Assembly (NCBI RefSeq): GCF_000145275.1
Contig: NC_014393.1
Coordinates: 4,216,001-4,280,000 of the forward strand
Length of the DNA: 64,000 nt
DNA from: Clostridium cellulovorans 743B
GTDB taxonomy: Bacteria > Bacillota > Clostridia > Clostridiales > Clostridiaceae
Direction of reading: 5' to 3'
Below the pieces are notes generated by a model. It was given only the letters and a program-made list of their open reading frames with translations. It did not search any database and had not been told where the DNA came from. Position numbers and translations under genes: made by a program. Shown one piece after another: positions 19,085 to 28,843 of this stretch; position 1 is the first letter of the stretch; every line of letters starts with the position of its first letter.

Positions 19085-20281
19085 CTAAGCTCTAAATACA
19101 ACGTCTTCCCTATTAAACATAAATCTAGCAGCTAAAATTGCTAATATAATATATACACCTGTCCAAGCAAAAGTAACTCCGATGTGTAATGGATTATATA
19201 TTCCAGATAAAACTTCTTTCATTACGCATGCTCCATTTGCAATTGGTATATTTAAATATATAAAATCAATATTTTTTGCATCCATCATATATGTTAGGTA
19301 CGTTGGGATCATTGCAAGAATTATAAGCGGTGAATTATAAGTTTGTGCTTCTTTAAAAGATCTTGCAAATATACTTATCGCTAATTCCAAAGCACCAAAA
19401 GCCATAGTTGTAAATACCAATAGAACTCCTATAATAATTATAGCTTGTGGCTCAATAGCTACACTAGCAACTCCGGATTCGCTACCCATTGTAAACATTC
19501 CATTTTTCATATTCATGGCAATAAACATACCAATTAATGAAGCACCTGCTGTAATAACTCCCATTACAGTAATTGCAAGTAACTTTCCCCATAAAATTGA
19601 TATCCTATTTGCCTTGGTTGTTAATAGTGGTTCAAGAGTTCCTCTCTCCTTTTCACCTGCACCAAGATCTGTCGCTGCTGCTAATGGACCTGAAACAGCG
19701 TATATCATTAACATTAAAGGAATAATCATGCCAACTAACATTTTTGCCATGCCTTCATCCTCAGCTGTAGAACTCTTTTCATCTACTACTACTGGATTTA
19801 AAAGAGTTTCATCTATATTTCTGCTTGCAAGTCTCTCAGTAACTATAGTTTTTGAGTATTGCTCAATTAGTAAGCTAATAGCAGATTTAACATTCTGCGA
19901 ATCACTACTACTATTATCATAAATCATTGTAATCTTACTGGACTGGTCCTTTGATATTGTTTCATCAAAGTTGTCTGGTATTTCTAGTGCTAAATATACA
20001 TCACCTTTTTCAACTGCTTCTTCTGGATTATCAGTTTCTATGATATTTATATTATCTTGACTTTTTATGTATTTCTCTATGGCGCTATCACCTTTTGATA
20101 CTATAGAAATTTTCATATTTTCTGAAACAGAATTCATAGATTTATTGAAAGCGAATCCCATAACAAAAGATAGAATTGGAAATAGTATAAGAGGAATTAA
20201 AATCGCTGAAATAACTGATTTTCTATCTCTTAAAATATCACTTAACTCTTTTTTAAATACTATCAGCTTTGGACTACTCAT
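19085..20281 (-). CDS. ABC-2 type permease (NatB/YhaP-like)
   Basis: Membrane subunit of an ABC exporter, 398 residues. There is one N-terminal membrane helix (after ELSDILRDRKSV), a large extracytoplasmic domain of about 150 residues, and about five C-terminal helices. The loop DLGAGEKERGTLEPLLTT is characteristic of the NatB family, which exports sodium or other cations in Bacillus; the substrate here is not known. ATG 20281 is preferred over GTG 20290 because AGGTGA precedes it. It overlaps the ATPase gene end by 8 bases. Confidence 0.88.
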   Translation of the reverse strand: MSSPKLIVFKKELSDILRDRKSVISAILIPLILFPILSFVMGFAFNKSMNSVSENMKISIVSKGDSAIEKYIKSQDNINIIETDNPEEAVEKGDVYLALEIPDNFDETISKDQSSKITMIYDNSSSDSQNVKSAISLLIEQYSKTIVTERLASRNIDETLLNPVVVDEKSSTAEDEGMAKMLVGMIIPLMLMIYAVSGPLAAATDLGAGEKERGTLEPLLTTKANRISILWGKLLAITVMGVITAGASLIGMFIAMNMKNGMFTMGSESGVASVAIEPQAIIIIGVLLVFTTMAFGALELAISIFARSFKEAQTYNSPLIILAMIPTYLTYMMDAKNIDFIYLNIPIANGACVMKEVLSGIYNPLHIGVTFAWTGVYIILAILAARFMFNREDVVFRA

Positions 20282-21002
20282 TTTTTTCACCTACCAATGA
20301 CATAAATACTTCTTCCATATCGCTATTATTATACTTTGTCTTTAACTCTTCTATTGTACCTTGTTCTACTATTGTTCCTTTATTTATTATAATGAGTCTA
20401 TCACATAACTTTTCAACTTCTGCCATTGAATGGCTTGAAAAAATAATAGCTTTTTTATCAGCCTTGCATTTGAAAATAAAATCCTGAACTATTCTTGCAG
20501 CACTAACATCAAGTCCTGCTGTAGGTTCATCAAAAAGCATAACTGATGGTTCATGAACAATAGATCTTGCTATAGCAATCTTTTGTTTCATGCCCCTTGA
20601 GAATTTTCCAACTCTTCTCTCAATGTATTCCTCCATACCTAGTTCTCTGGCAAGTTTATCAACACTCTTATCTGAAGCTTCTTTACTCATACCATTTAGT
20701 TCACCAAAATATTTTATATTCTCTCTACCAGTTAACCTATCGTATAATCCAACTTCACCACCAAAAAGTATTCCTATTTCTCCTCTAACTTTCTCTGCAT
20801 CTTTTTTAATATCAAATCCGTTAATAGTAGCAGTACCTGAAGAAGGTTTCAGCATGGTAGCTAGTAGTCGTAGCGTTGTAGTCTTACCTGCTCCATTTTC
20901 TCCCAGTAGCCCTACTATTTCTCCTTCTTTAACAGTGAAACTTATATTATCAACTGCCTTCAAATTTTTGAACTCCTTTGTAAGTCCTTTTACCTCTAAC
21001 AC
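20274..21002 (-). CDS. ABC transporter ATPase (NatA-like)
   Basis: ATP-binding subunit of 242 residues. Walker A is GENGAGKTT, the signature FSRGMKQKIAIARS, Walker B SVMLFDEPTAGLD, and the H-loop is SSHSM. The GEIGILFGGEVGLYDRLTGREN region fits the NatA/CcmA branch of ABC-2 exporters. The GTG start is preceded by AAAGGAGG with 8-base spacing. It forms a two-gene operon with the overlapping permease. Confidence 0.92.
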   Translation of the reverse strand: MLEVKGLTKEFKNLKAVDNISFTVKEGEIVGLLGENGAGKTTTLRLLATMLKPSSGTATINGFDIKKDAEKVRGEIGILFGGEVGLYDRLTGRENIKYFGELNGMSKEASDKSVDKLARELGMEEYIERRVGKFSRGMKQKIAIARSIVHEPSVMLFDEPTAGLDVSAARIVQDFIFKCKADKKAIIFSSHSMAEVEKLCDRLIIINKGTIVEQGTIEELKTKYNNSDMEEVFMSLVGEKNE

Positions 21003-21314
21003 AATTTCAACCTCCTTTTAATGTATGTATTTCATAGATATCAAACTAACTTTTTGTCAAACTTCCTAAAATCTTATTTTCCTCACAATCTCCTCATGAC
21101 TTATTTTATAACAAAATTTTGCAAATTTCATTAATAACTGAAAATTTTATATAACCTATTATTCAGCATCTCTATAATACATATATTTCACACATTATGT
21201 ATTAAACCACCTATATTAAATTATTTTATATATTTAAGACTAATAATTTATCATATTTTTTGGTATACTCTACATATAATTTGTAAACCTATACTTTCAT
21301 AAGGAGGAAACCCA

Positions 21315-21614
21315 ATGGATTATAATATTTTGAGTGTCCACGATTTAAATGGTCGATTAGGAGAAATCGATTTAATTGATATACGTGATGAATATGAATA
21401 TAAAACTGGGCATATACCAACAGCTAAAAATATACCTATGAGCGAAATTCTTAATAATACAGAAGATTATCTTGAAGAAGACAAAGAATATTATATAGTC
21501 TGTCAGTCTGGTGGTCGTAGTTCTATAGCCTGTGCAACTTTAAGCTCAAAAGGCTATAAAGTTATAAACGTATCTGGCGGAACTAGTTCCTACTTCCATC
21601 CATTAGAAAAATAA
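21315..21614 (+). CDS. Single-domain rhodanese
   Basis: Predicted sulfurtransferase of 99 residues made of one rhodanese domain. The catalytic Cys is about residue 63 in the active-site loop CQSGGRS, and the family motifs DIRDEYEYKTGHIPTAKNIP and SGG near the C terminus are present. These proteins carry persulfide sulfur or move it between partners. It stands alone, with AAGGAGG before the ATG. With cysK and the C-S lyases nearby, a role in sulfur handling is plausible but not shown by context. Confidence 0.9.
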   Translation: MDYNILSVHDLNGRLGEIDLIDIRDEYEYKTGHIPTAKNIPMSEILNNTEDYLEEDKEYYIVCQSGGRSSIACATLSSKGYKVINVSGGTSSYFHPLEK

Positions 21615-21970
21615 ATTTTACTTTATAAAACATATCTTCAGCTTTAATAATAGTTTACTTATTCATTATAAAATTTTCATAGTTAGACCTATATTTAACA
21701 CGATTATAAAATTAATTGTATAATCTAAAATCAATTTTAAAAACATGTCTCAGAGATAGTTCTTTCTATCCTGAGACACATTTTTATCTTTGTTAGTTAT
21801 TTTTATAATCCTCATATCCTAAACTTAAACTATTCGCTAAATTTACTAACTTGCTTCTCTGTCATACCAACAAAAATATTTTTAGTTATGGTTATGTGTA
21901 TCTATAAAAAAGATAAAACTTTAATTGTATTTATATGTTTTCCTTAGTTACTATTTCTCAAATCAACATT
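21615..21970. other. Intergenic region between convergent genes
   Basis: About 355 bp between the rhodanese and the second exporter operon. Apart from the terminator at 21738 I see only AT-rich sequence and no open frame or RNA-like fold. Confidence 0.4.
21738..21785. terminator. Hairpin terminator between rhodanese and the second exporter
   Basis: Stem ATGTCTCAG-GATAG against CTATC-CTGAGACACAT, followed by TTTTT on the plus strand and by a run matching AAAAAC on the other side, so it can serve both strands. Confidence 0.8.
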
Positions 21971-23149
21971 TTATTGATATATCGCTTTTATTGGATCAAG
22001 TTTTGAAGCTTTAATAGCGGGAACAATACCAAAAATTATTCCTACAGTCACAGAACAAATTGTTGCACCTAAGAAACTTCCAACAGTCATCACTGGTGGG
22101 AAAGGTAAAAATGCCCCTGCTATCTTTCCAAAAAGATAACCAAACAAAATTCCTATAAGCCCCCCAGAACCTGTTACAAAAATAGCTTCTATTAGAAATT
22201 GCAACATAATACTTCTTGGTTTTGCTCCAATTGCTCTTCTTATTCCAATTTCTCTTTTTCTTTCTGTTACTGAAACATACATAATGTTCATAACTCCAAT
22301 ACCACCAACAAATAGAGATATTCCTGATACTACAGCTATGAATGTAGTTATACCACCGATAACTTTTTCTAAAGCTTTTGTTATAGCTTGAGGGTCTGCA
22401 ACCTCATATTTTCCAGCTAAATCATTATGATTTTCCTTTAATATGGTTGTTACTTCATCTAACACTTGATCCTTATCTGCTTTTATATCCACAGTAACCT
22501 TAAAATTACTTATATATGAGTTATCAGTGATGCTTTCATAAGATTGCTCTTGAATATAATCCTTAGGTCCCAAAAGTGAAAAACCTGTAGACTTTTCCTG
22601 GATTCCTATAACTTCAAAATTAGTATTATTTATAGTTACAGCTCTTCCAATCCCCTCTTCTAACTCATCAAAAAGTCCTTCTGCTACTTCTTGAGATAAA
22701 ATCACTAAATTTTGGTCTTCCTCACCCTCATTGAAATTTCTTCCATATAGCAATTTTATAGTTTCATTTTTATATGGATATATTATTCCCATGGTCGTAG
22801 AACTAAAAAATTCTATATTAGATACATTTACATTAAGCATTCCACCTGAATTAGTTTCAACCTTTTCTACTCCATCAATAGCTTCCACTGAATAAACATC
22901 ATTTTTATCAAAAGGTTCTGCTATTCTACTATCCATTGTAGAATTATCTGGCATAAATTGGATAGAATAGCTATTTGCTGCAGAATCCTCTACTGTTGAA
23001 TTAAGTTCTGCTTTTAATCCATTTCCAATAGATAAAATTGTAACAACAGAACTTATTCCTATAATTATTCCAATCATAGTAAGAAAAACACGTAGCTTAT
23101 GAGCACTCATGCTAGATAAAGCTGTTTTAATCAAATCCTTTAAAGACAT
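21971..23149 (-). CDS. MacB-type FtsX-family ABC permease, second system
   Basis: Permease of 392 residues with the same layout as the protein at 7154: N-terminal helix after SAHKLRVFLTMIGIIIG, extracytoplasmic MacB_PCD-like domain, and three C-terminal helices with the TERKREIGIRRAIGAK loop. It is the third gene of an adaptor-ATPase-permease operon, 2 bp after the ATPase gene. The two systems are clearly different in sequence, so they are paralogues rather than a recent duplication. Confidence 0.92.
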   Translation of the reverse strand: MSLKDLIKTALSSMSAHKLRVFLTMIGIIIGISSVVTILSIGNGLKAELNSTVEDSAANSYSIQFMPDNSTMDSRIAEPFDKNDVYSVEAIDGVEKVETNSGGMLNVNVSNIEFFSSTTMGIIYPYKNETIKLLYGRNFNEGEEDQNLVILSQEVAEGLFDELEEGIGRAVTINNTNFEVIGIQEKSTGFSLLGPKDYIQEQSYESITDNSYISNFKVTVDIKADKDQVLDEVTTILKENHNDLAGKYEVADPQAITKALEKVIGGITTFIAVVSGISLFVGGIGVMNIMYVSVTERKREIGIRRAIGAKPRSIMLQFLIEAIFVTGSGGLIGILFGYLFGKIAGAFLPFPPVMTVGSFLGATICSVTVGIIFGIVPAIKASKLDPIKAIYQ

Positions 23150-23151
23150 AT

Positions 23152-23832
23152 TTATTCCACCTTCACCACTAATCCATCTTTTATATGAATTACTTTATTT
23201 GCATATGAAGCTAACTCCTCATCATGAGTTACCATTATAATTGTTTTATTATCTTCATTAAGTTTCTTTAATATCTCCATTATCTGCGTGCTAGTTACAC
23301 TATCTAGTGCTCCTGTTGGCTCGTCAGCGAAGATAACATAAGGATCATTAATAAGTGCTCTTGCAATTGCTATCCTTTGCTGCTGGCCTCCTGATAATTC
23401 AGTAGGTTTAACATTTTTCTTTTCAAGAAGTCCTACCATCTCTAGATATTTATTTGTATCATCGATTCTTTTCCTTTTTGGAACCTTGCCTCTGTATACT
23501 AATGGCAACTCTACATTTTGTGCTATAGTTAGAGACTCTATAAGATGAAACTGTTGAAATATAAACCCCATATGCTTATTTCTGAGCTGTGATCTCTGGT
23601 TTTCATTAAAATGAGTTACATCCTTACCATCAAAAATAAAGTTTCCATTATCAAAATTGTCTAATAACCCAAGTAAATTCAAAAGTGTAGTTTTCCCACT
23701 TCCAGATTTGCCCATTATCATAACAAAGTCACCTTGTTCTATAGTTAGATTGATACCTTTTAAAACATGCAGCTTATCACTTCTTAACCTATAGAACTTA
23801 TTAATGTCTTTTAATTCTATAAGCTTACTCAA
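23152..23832 (-). CDS. MacB/LolD-type ABC ATPase, second system
   Basis: ATPase of 226 residues. Walker A GKSGSGKTT, Q-loop IFQQFHLI, signature LSGGQQQRIAIARAL, Walker B YVIFADEPTGALD and H-loop VTHD are all intact. Its start overlaps the adaptor gene by 8 bases, which points to translational coupling. Confidence 0.93.
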   Translation of the reverse strand: MSKLIELKDINKFYRLRSDKLHVLKGINLTIEQGDFVMIMGKSGSGKTTLLNLLGLLDNFDNGNFIFDGKDVTHFNENQRSQLRNKHMGFIFQQFHLIESLTIAQNVELPLVYRGKVPKRKRIDDTNKYLEMVGLLEKKNVKPTELSGGQQQRIAIARALINDPYVIFADEPTGALDSVTSTQIMEILKKLNEDNKTIIMVTHDEELASYANKVIHIKDGLVVKVE

Positions 23833-24934
23833 CTTTTGTACCTTCTTTCGTATCTGCAGTTGGCTCTTCAGCTATTTTATCTCCTTCACTTAAACCTTGA
23901 AGAATTATTGCATCGTCTTCTTGATTACCTCCATACACTACTTCCGCCTTTTCAAATTTACCGTCAACATCTTTAAATACATAATATTTATCTTCTTCAT
24001 TTATAAGTGATGTAGCTGGAATCTTTATGCCTCCATCATTTAACAAAATTGTTGCTTGTACATGGAAACCATTGATAAGATTTTCTTGGCTATCAAAAGC
24101 AATTTTTATCTCATAGTTTGAAACTGAAGATCCTGCCGAATTTGTTACATTTCCTAACGCTGCAGCTTCTTTAATTGGTTTTGCTCCAATAGTTGCAATT
24201 TTTCCTGTAACATTCTTCTTTTGTCCAAATATATAAATATCTACAGCTTTTCCTTCTGTAAGCTTTAACTTGTCCTTTTCATTTACAGTACCATTTACAC
24301 ACAAAATATTACTTTCAACTGTTATATAAGGTTTCGTCATATTTGTTTCTATTTCTCTAAGGGTGACTATTCCATCGATTGGTGAAACAACATTAGATGT
24401 TTCCTTTTCTCTAAGTTTGTTTATCTTGTCTTGATACGATGATATCTGAGCATCAGCTGCACTAATCTGATCATTAAGTGTACTTATTTGAGAATCAAAG
24501 TCTTCAACTCCACTCAAAGCACCAGTAACATTTTTCATCTCTTGCTTTTTAGCTTCCAATCTATTTTTCGCTGCTGTATTTGAATCTCTTTGTCTTCTAG
24601 CTGTTGCTATTGTATCCTCACAGGTATTTAAGGTTTCTGTAACTTGTTCATTTTTATATGTAAAAAGAATATCTCCAGCCTTAACAACTTGTCCATTTGT
24701 TACATTAGTAGTGTTAACGGTTCCTTTACTAGCATCAAGATAAATATCTTTGTAACTCTCAGGTTCAATAATGCCATTCACATAAACCTTTTTACTCTGC
24801 GGCACTGTAAATAATTCTACTTTAGTAGCTTTGACATCAGTAGTTTTGCTCTTCTTGGTTCCAATCCCAATAGCTACTGCAGCGCCAACAGCTACAACAA
24901 TCACTATAATACCAATAATGTGAGTTTTCTTCAT
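23825..24934 (-). CDS. HlyD/MacA-type efflux adaptor, second system
   Basis: Adaptor of about 369 residues with an N-terminal membrane anchor (about 5-25). The split lipoyl domain (VNTTNVTNGQVVKAGDILF and, after the hairpin, VVSPIDGIVTLREI) encloses a coiled coil of about 75 residues (about 110-185). A beta-barrel and membrane-proximal domain follow. This is the usual architecture, in contrast with the three-repeat adaptor at 4986. ATG 24934 is preferred over GTG 24943 because AGAGGTG lies before it. First gene of the operon. Confidence 0.9.
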   Translation of the reverse strand: MKKTHIIGIIVIVVAVGAAVAIGIGTKKSKTTDVKATKVELFTVPQSKKVYVNGIIEPESYKDIYLDASKGTVNTTNVTNGQVVKAGDILFTYKNEQVTETLNTCEDTIATARRQRDSNTAAKNRLEAKKQEMKNVTGALSGVEDFDSQISTLNDQISAADAQISSYQDKINKLREKETSNVVSPIDGIVTLREIETNMTKPYITVESNILCVNGTVNEKDKLKLTEGKAVDIYIFGQKKNVTGKIATIGAKPIKEAAALGNVTNSAGSSVSNYEIKIAFDSQENLINGFHVQATILLNDGGIKIPATSLINEEDKYYVFKDVDGKFEKAEVVYGGNQEDDAIILQGLSEGDKIAEEPTADTKEGTKVE

Positions 24935-25432
24935 AAAATGCACCTCTAATTCAATAAAGTTTTGTTGATTACTTTTTTTTACATATCGCTATATTATCTC
25001 AAATGGTACACTATTCACTATTCAGTGTCAATATATTGTCCACTTTTTTTCACTTTAATAAAATAGCTAAGTTTCAATACTAAATTCACCTAAAATATAA
25101 TAAATCCTTTAATCTCTTTGCAAATCTATCATTAAGAATTCTATTAATCATCCTAATACAAACTTATCTCTTATGCCAAAGTTCAATAAAAACTTTGTCA
25201 TAAAAATAAATATGCTATAGATACTTCAACCAACTTTAACAATAAATAGTAAACTTACTATTTACATATAATATTCTATGTAATATATTGGAAATGGGCT
25301 TATTGTTTTCTTTTACAAATTTGTTAAGAAAATTTTTTCTCATCCGATATTCCTAATGTAGATTTTATATTTTAGTACATCTTTTTTAATTATGTTAGTA
25401 CATATTTTTTAATTATGATAGGAGGACTTTAT
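24935..25432. other. Divergent intergenic region, 500 bp
   Basis: Separates the second exporter operon (minus strand) from the chemoreceptor (plus strand). Besides the promoter at 25003-25031 it holds AT-rich sequence and two copies of TTAGTACAT.TTTTTAATTATG (about 25372 and 25394) directly upstream of the chemoreceptor, a small tandem duplication. No other gene is seen. Confidence 0.5.
25003..25031 (-). promoter_or_regulatory. Promoter of the second exporter operon with heptamer repeats in its spacer
   Basis: On the minus strand TTGACA (25026-25031) and TACCAT (25003-25008) are exactly 17 bases apart. The spacer contains two direct repeats of GAATAGT, where a repressor or activator could sit. 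The adaptor start is 70 bp downstream. Confidence 0.65.
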
Positions 25433-27142
25433 ATGAATAAATTTAATAATTTAAAAATATCTCATAAACTAATAATATGTTTTATATTGATATTTGTTAT
25501 ATCTGAAATTATAGGTATTTATTCACTTATAAAATTAGCTGATACAAAAAATCATATGGTTTCTATTTATGAAAATGATCTACATGGAGTAATGTATTCT
25601 GGAAATATAAAAAGTAATATTTTCGAAATAGAAACAAATGTTTTAACTCTTTTGGATGAAGAAAGTAAATATAAGTTTGACCTTCTAAATACAACTACAG
25701 AAAATCTTCAAAAGGATAACACAAATCTGGTTTCTCTATATGAAAAAACTATTGCTGACAGTTCTAAGGATGAACTTGATTTTTTCAAACAGAAACTTGA
25801 AAACTTTAATGAAAATGTATCACGAATTCTTTCTTTTATAGAAAAAGGAGATTATAAGACATCTAGAATTGCTTATAGAAATATTGAAGCAACTAACAAA
25901 ATTCTATCTGATACTCTAAACAAGTACATAAGTGAAACTAACTCAATTTCTCAAAATGATATTGATGAAGCAATAAATAACTATAACAAAGCTAAAAATA
26001 TTGTAATAATACTCTCCTTACTAACTGTAGTTCTTGTAGTATTAATAAGTTATAACATGTCTCGTTCTATAACAAAACAAATAAATGCAATATTTAAATT
26101 TACTGAAGCCTTTGGAAATGGGGATTTATCTGTTCCTCTTCAGAACACATCAAAAGATGAACTTGGACTCGTATCTATTCAGTTAAATAAAGCCGTGGAA
26201 AATATAAAAGCTTTGATAAAACATGTAGCAATAAGTTGTGAAAATATAAATGCCTCCAGTGAAGAATTATCAGCAATTACTGAGGAAGTATCCTCACAAG
26301 TTAGCCTTGTAAGTGAATCTACAAGTCAAATAAGTGCTGGTATAGATACTCTCAGTACTAGTACCCAAGATGTAAGTATTTCTATTGTAGATCTCACTTC
26401 TGAATCAAATGAACTATCAAAAATGGCCTTAGATGGCAAGGTCTCTTCACAAGAAATCAAAGATAGAGCTATCTTAATTCATAATAATGGTGTAGCTTCT
26501 GCCACAAAAGCTAATGATTTATATGATCAAAAACGTGCAACTGTAGCTAAAGCTTTAAAAGACGGAGAAATCATCAAAGAAATCAAACTTATAACAGACA
26601 GTATTATGAGTATTACAGAGCAAACAAATCTATTAGCTCTTAATGCTTCAATAGAAGCAGCAAGGGCTGGAGAAGCTGGAAAAGGTTTTGCCGTAGTTGC
26701 AGAAGAAGTTAGAAAACTCGCAGAACAATCTTCATCATCAGTAGCCGATATAAAAGCTGTTATCGATGGTGTTGAGTCTACCTTTAATAATCTAGCTATA
26801 AACACAAAAGCTTTATTAGACTTCATGGAAGGTACAATAAAACCAGATTATGACACACTATTAGATACTTCAATAGCCTACGAAAATGATGCCAATTATA
26901 TGCAGCAAACTGCTGATAAAACCGCTAGTTCTTCTGATTCTATCAAACACACCCTAAAAGCAATAAGTTCTGCTGTTGAAAATGTATCTGCCGTTGCAGA
27001 AGAAAGTGCTGCAAGTTCTGAAGAGATTAGAAATACTATGTCTGATACAGCTAATGCAATTAATGAAATAGCGAGATCTGCCCAACAACAAGCTGAATTA
27101 GCAGAAATTCTTAATTCTCAAATTCAAAAATTCAAAATATAG
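25433..27142 (+). CDS. Methyl-accepting chemotaxis protein, four-helix-bundle type
   Basis: Chemoreceptor of about 569 residues: membrane helix 1 (about 13-35), an all-helical extracytoplasmic sensor of about 150 residues of the 4HB_MCP type, membrane helix 2 (about 185-205), HAMP, and the signalling hairpin with tip EQTNLLALNASIEAARAGEAG. The upstream in-frame ATG (25415) overlaps the AGGAGG that serves ATG 25433, so the latter is the start. No CheR-docking pentapeptide is seen. The ligand is unknown. A hemerythrin gene follows after 240 bp. Confidence 0.93.
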   Translation: MNKFNNLKISHKLIICFILIFVISEIIGIYSLIKLADTKNHMVSIYENDLHGVMYSGNIKSNIFEIETNVLTLLDEESKYKFDLLNTTTENLQKDNTNLVSLYEKTIADSSKDELDFFKQKLENFNENVSRILSFIEKGDYKTSRIAYRNIEATNKILSDTLNKYISETNSISQNDIDEAINNYNKAKNIVIILSLLTVVLVVLISYNMSRSITKQINAIFKFTEAFGNGDLSVPLQNTSKDELGLVSIQLNKAVENIKALIKHVAISCENINASSEELSAITEEVSSQVSLVSESTSQISAGIDTLSTSTQDVSISIVDLTSESNELSKMALDGKVSSQEIKDRAILIHNNGVASATKANDLYDQKRATVAKALKDGEIIKEIKLITDSIMSITEQTNLLALNASIEAARAGEAGKGFAVVAEEVRKLAEQSSSSVADIKAVIDGVESTFNNLAINTKALLDFMEGTIKPDYDTLLDTSIAYENDANYMQQTADKTASSSDSIKHTLKAISSAVENVSAVAEESAASSEEIRNTMSDTANAINEIARSAQQQAELAEILNSQIQKFKI

Positions 27143-27384
27143 TATTAAATAGATTTATAAAATCATATTATTAAAATAGATATTATATAAGTTCTGTTAT
27201 TGAGATTACATAAAGCTTCTAAAAAAAATATTAAAAATATCAATATGATCTATGAAAAGTCTTTATTCGAACATATAATTTAAAAATATATATTTTTTAC
27301 ATTACTTAACTTGTATTAATATCAAAGGTTTAGTACAATATAAATAAATCTATCATTAATCCGATAGTATTGGGAGGTTTGTAA

Positions 27385-27798
27385 ATGGCATTTGAATGGA
27401 AAGATCGTTACAATTTAGATATTGAAGAAATTGATAAGCAACATAAAAAACTAATGGAAATTGGCTCAAAAGCATATGAAATAGCTATAATAAATGATGG
27501 CTATGATAGATATGACCAAATTATGACAATACTTGATGAGCTACAGGAATATACAAAATATCATTTTCACTATGAAGAAGAACTGTTAAAAAAACATAAT
27601 TATGAACATACTCATGTTCAGGAAGAAGAACATTTGTCTTATGTAGTAAAAATAGCAGAATTATCTTCAAGAGAAGATATCGACGATAATCAAAGAAAAA
27701 CTATCCTTGAAATTATAGACTTCTTATCTCAATGGATAAGTAATCATATAATGCTTTCTGATCGCAAATACGCAGAGTTTTTAAAAGCTGTAATATAA
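27385..27798 (+). CDS. Bacteriohemerythrin
   Basis: Diiron oxygen-binding protein of 137 residues. The metal-ligand pattern is visible as IDKQHKKL, HFHYEEELL, H..EEEHLSYV and ISNHIMLSDR. The ATG has TGGGAGG upstream. In anaerobes these proteins are thought to sense or scavenge oxygen. Its position after a chemoreceptor suggests a link to aerotaxis, but the 240-bp gap argues against strict cotranscription. Confidence 0.93.
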   Translation: MAFEWKDRYNLDIEEIDKQHKKLMEIGSKAYEIAIINDGYDRYDQIMTILDELQEYTKYHFHYEEELLKKHNYEHTHVQEEEHLSYVVKIAELSSREDIDDNQRKTILEIIDFLSQWISNHIMLSDRKYAEFLKAVI

Positions 27799-27940
27799 AA
27801 TTTATCTCCTTATTATAAGTCTATTTTATAAATTATAAGGAACTAATAATTTATAGTTTATTTTTTCTTGCGTTAATTCTAAATCCCTTGATAGTTTGGC
27901 GCATCTTTTAGTTGTTTCAATAATTTTTAGGTTACATGTA

Positions 27941-27985
27941 AAATCCCCATGCAGTATGTTACTTATACTACATAGGGATTTCTTT
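27941..27985. terminator. Hairpin between hemerythrin and the amino acid transporter
   Basis: Stem AAATCCC-ATG-AGTAT against ATACTACATAGGGATTT with small mismatches, T-rich on the plus-strand side (CTTTTAT) and A-rich on the other. It probably ends the binding-protein transcript on the minus strand. Confidence 0.7.
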
Positions 27986-27994
27986 TATAAAATA

Positions 27995-28843
27995 TTATTT
28001 TATCTTTCCGCCTTCAACAACAACGGATTCTGGATCTATAGAATCACCATAAGCTGGTTGTAATGTTTTATCATAAGCTTCATGAATAAACTTCTCCTCG
28101 CCAAGCTTTGTAAGTTCATCATTTATCCAATTTAAAAGTTCCACATTTCCTTTTTGTACTGCTGGTGCAATAGTATCTAAGCTGCCAAGTGACTCCACAC
28201 CTGTAGTAAATCCTTTATTTTCTCTTGCCCAAGCAAAAAGTAATGTATTGTCATGTGCTAAAGCAGAACCTCTTCCATCCTTTAATGCTTGAAAAGCTTC
28301 AGTATTTTGATCATATTTTAAAAGTTCTATATTAGGGTAATTTTTAGTGAAATATGTCTCTGCTGTAGTCCCTTTATTTACTATCAATTTCTTTCCCTTT
28401 AACTGGTCTACATTAGTAATCTTATCACCTTCAGGAGAAACCACTCCTAAAGCAACTTTCATATATGGATTTGCAAAATCAACTTTTTCTTTTCTCTCAT
28501 CTGTAACTGTAAAATTAGCTAGAATAACGTCAACCTTTCCAGTTTCTAAATATTCTACACGACTTGCAGCTTCCACTAAGACAAACTGAACCTTACTTTC
28601 ATCACCTAGTAAATCCTTAGCAAAACGTCTTGCTATATATACATCAAATCCTTGGTTATTTCCTTTTTCATCTACGTATCCAAAAGGTGGCTTATCACTA
28701 AATACACCAATCTTGATGACTCCATTTTTCTTTATAGTTTCAATTGATGATTCCTTTGAAGTTTTAGATGAGCATCCAGCTAATACTCCTATTGCAATTA
28801 CAAGCGTAGTTAAAATTGATGCTACCTTAAATCTCTTCTTCAT
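27995..28843 (-). CDS. Polar amino acid ABC transporter binding lipoprotein
   Basis: Extracellular family-3 solute-binding protein of 282 residues. The lipobox is VLAGC with Cys24, followed by the mature domain (IKIGVFSDKPPFGYVDEKG, LANFTVTDERKEKVDFANPY, KGTTAETYF). These are marks of the glutamine/cystine-type branch. It overlaps the ATPase gene by 4 bases and is the last gene of the cluster. The nearby M20 amidohydrolase and cysteine genes suggest a sulfur-containing amino acid or its N-acyl derivative as ligand, which is inference. Confidence 0.92.
   Translation of the reverse strand: MKKRFKVASILTTLVIAIGVLAGCSSKTSKESSIETIKKNGVIKIGVFSDKPPFGYVDEKGNNQGFDVYIARRFAKDLLGDESKVQFVLVEAASRVEYLETGKVDVILANFTVTDERKEKVDFANPYMKVALGVVSPEGDKITNVDQLKGKKLIVNKGTTAETYFTKNYPNIELLKYDQNTEAFQALKDGRGSALAHDNTLLFAWARENKGFTTGVESLGSLDTIAPAVQKGNVELLNWINDELTKLGEEKFIHEAYDKTLQPAYGDSIDPESVVVEGGKIK

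Noticed and set aside
19515..19922. A 135-codon frame antisense to the ABC-2 permease
   Set aside because: Shadow of the real permease gene; no ribosome binding site or family motif.
20590..21021. A 143-codon Ser/Pro-rich frame antisense to the NatA-like ATPase
   Set aside because: Overlaps the ATPase coding motifs on the other strand; composition is typical of a shadow frame.
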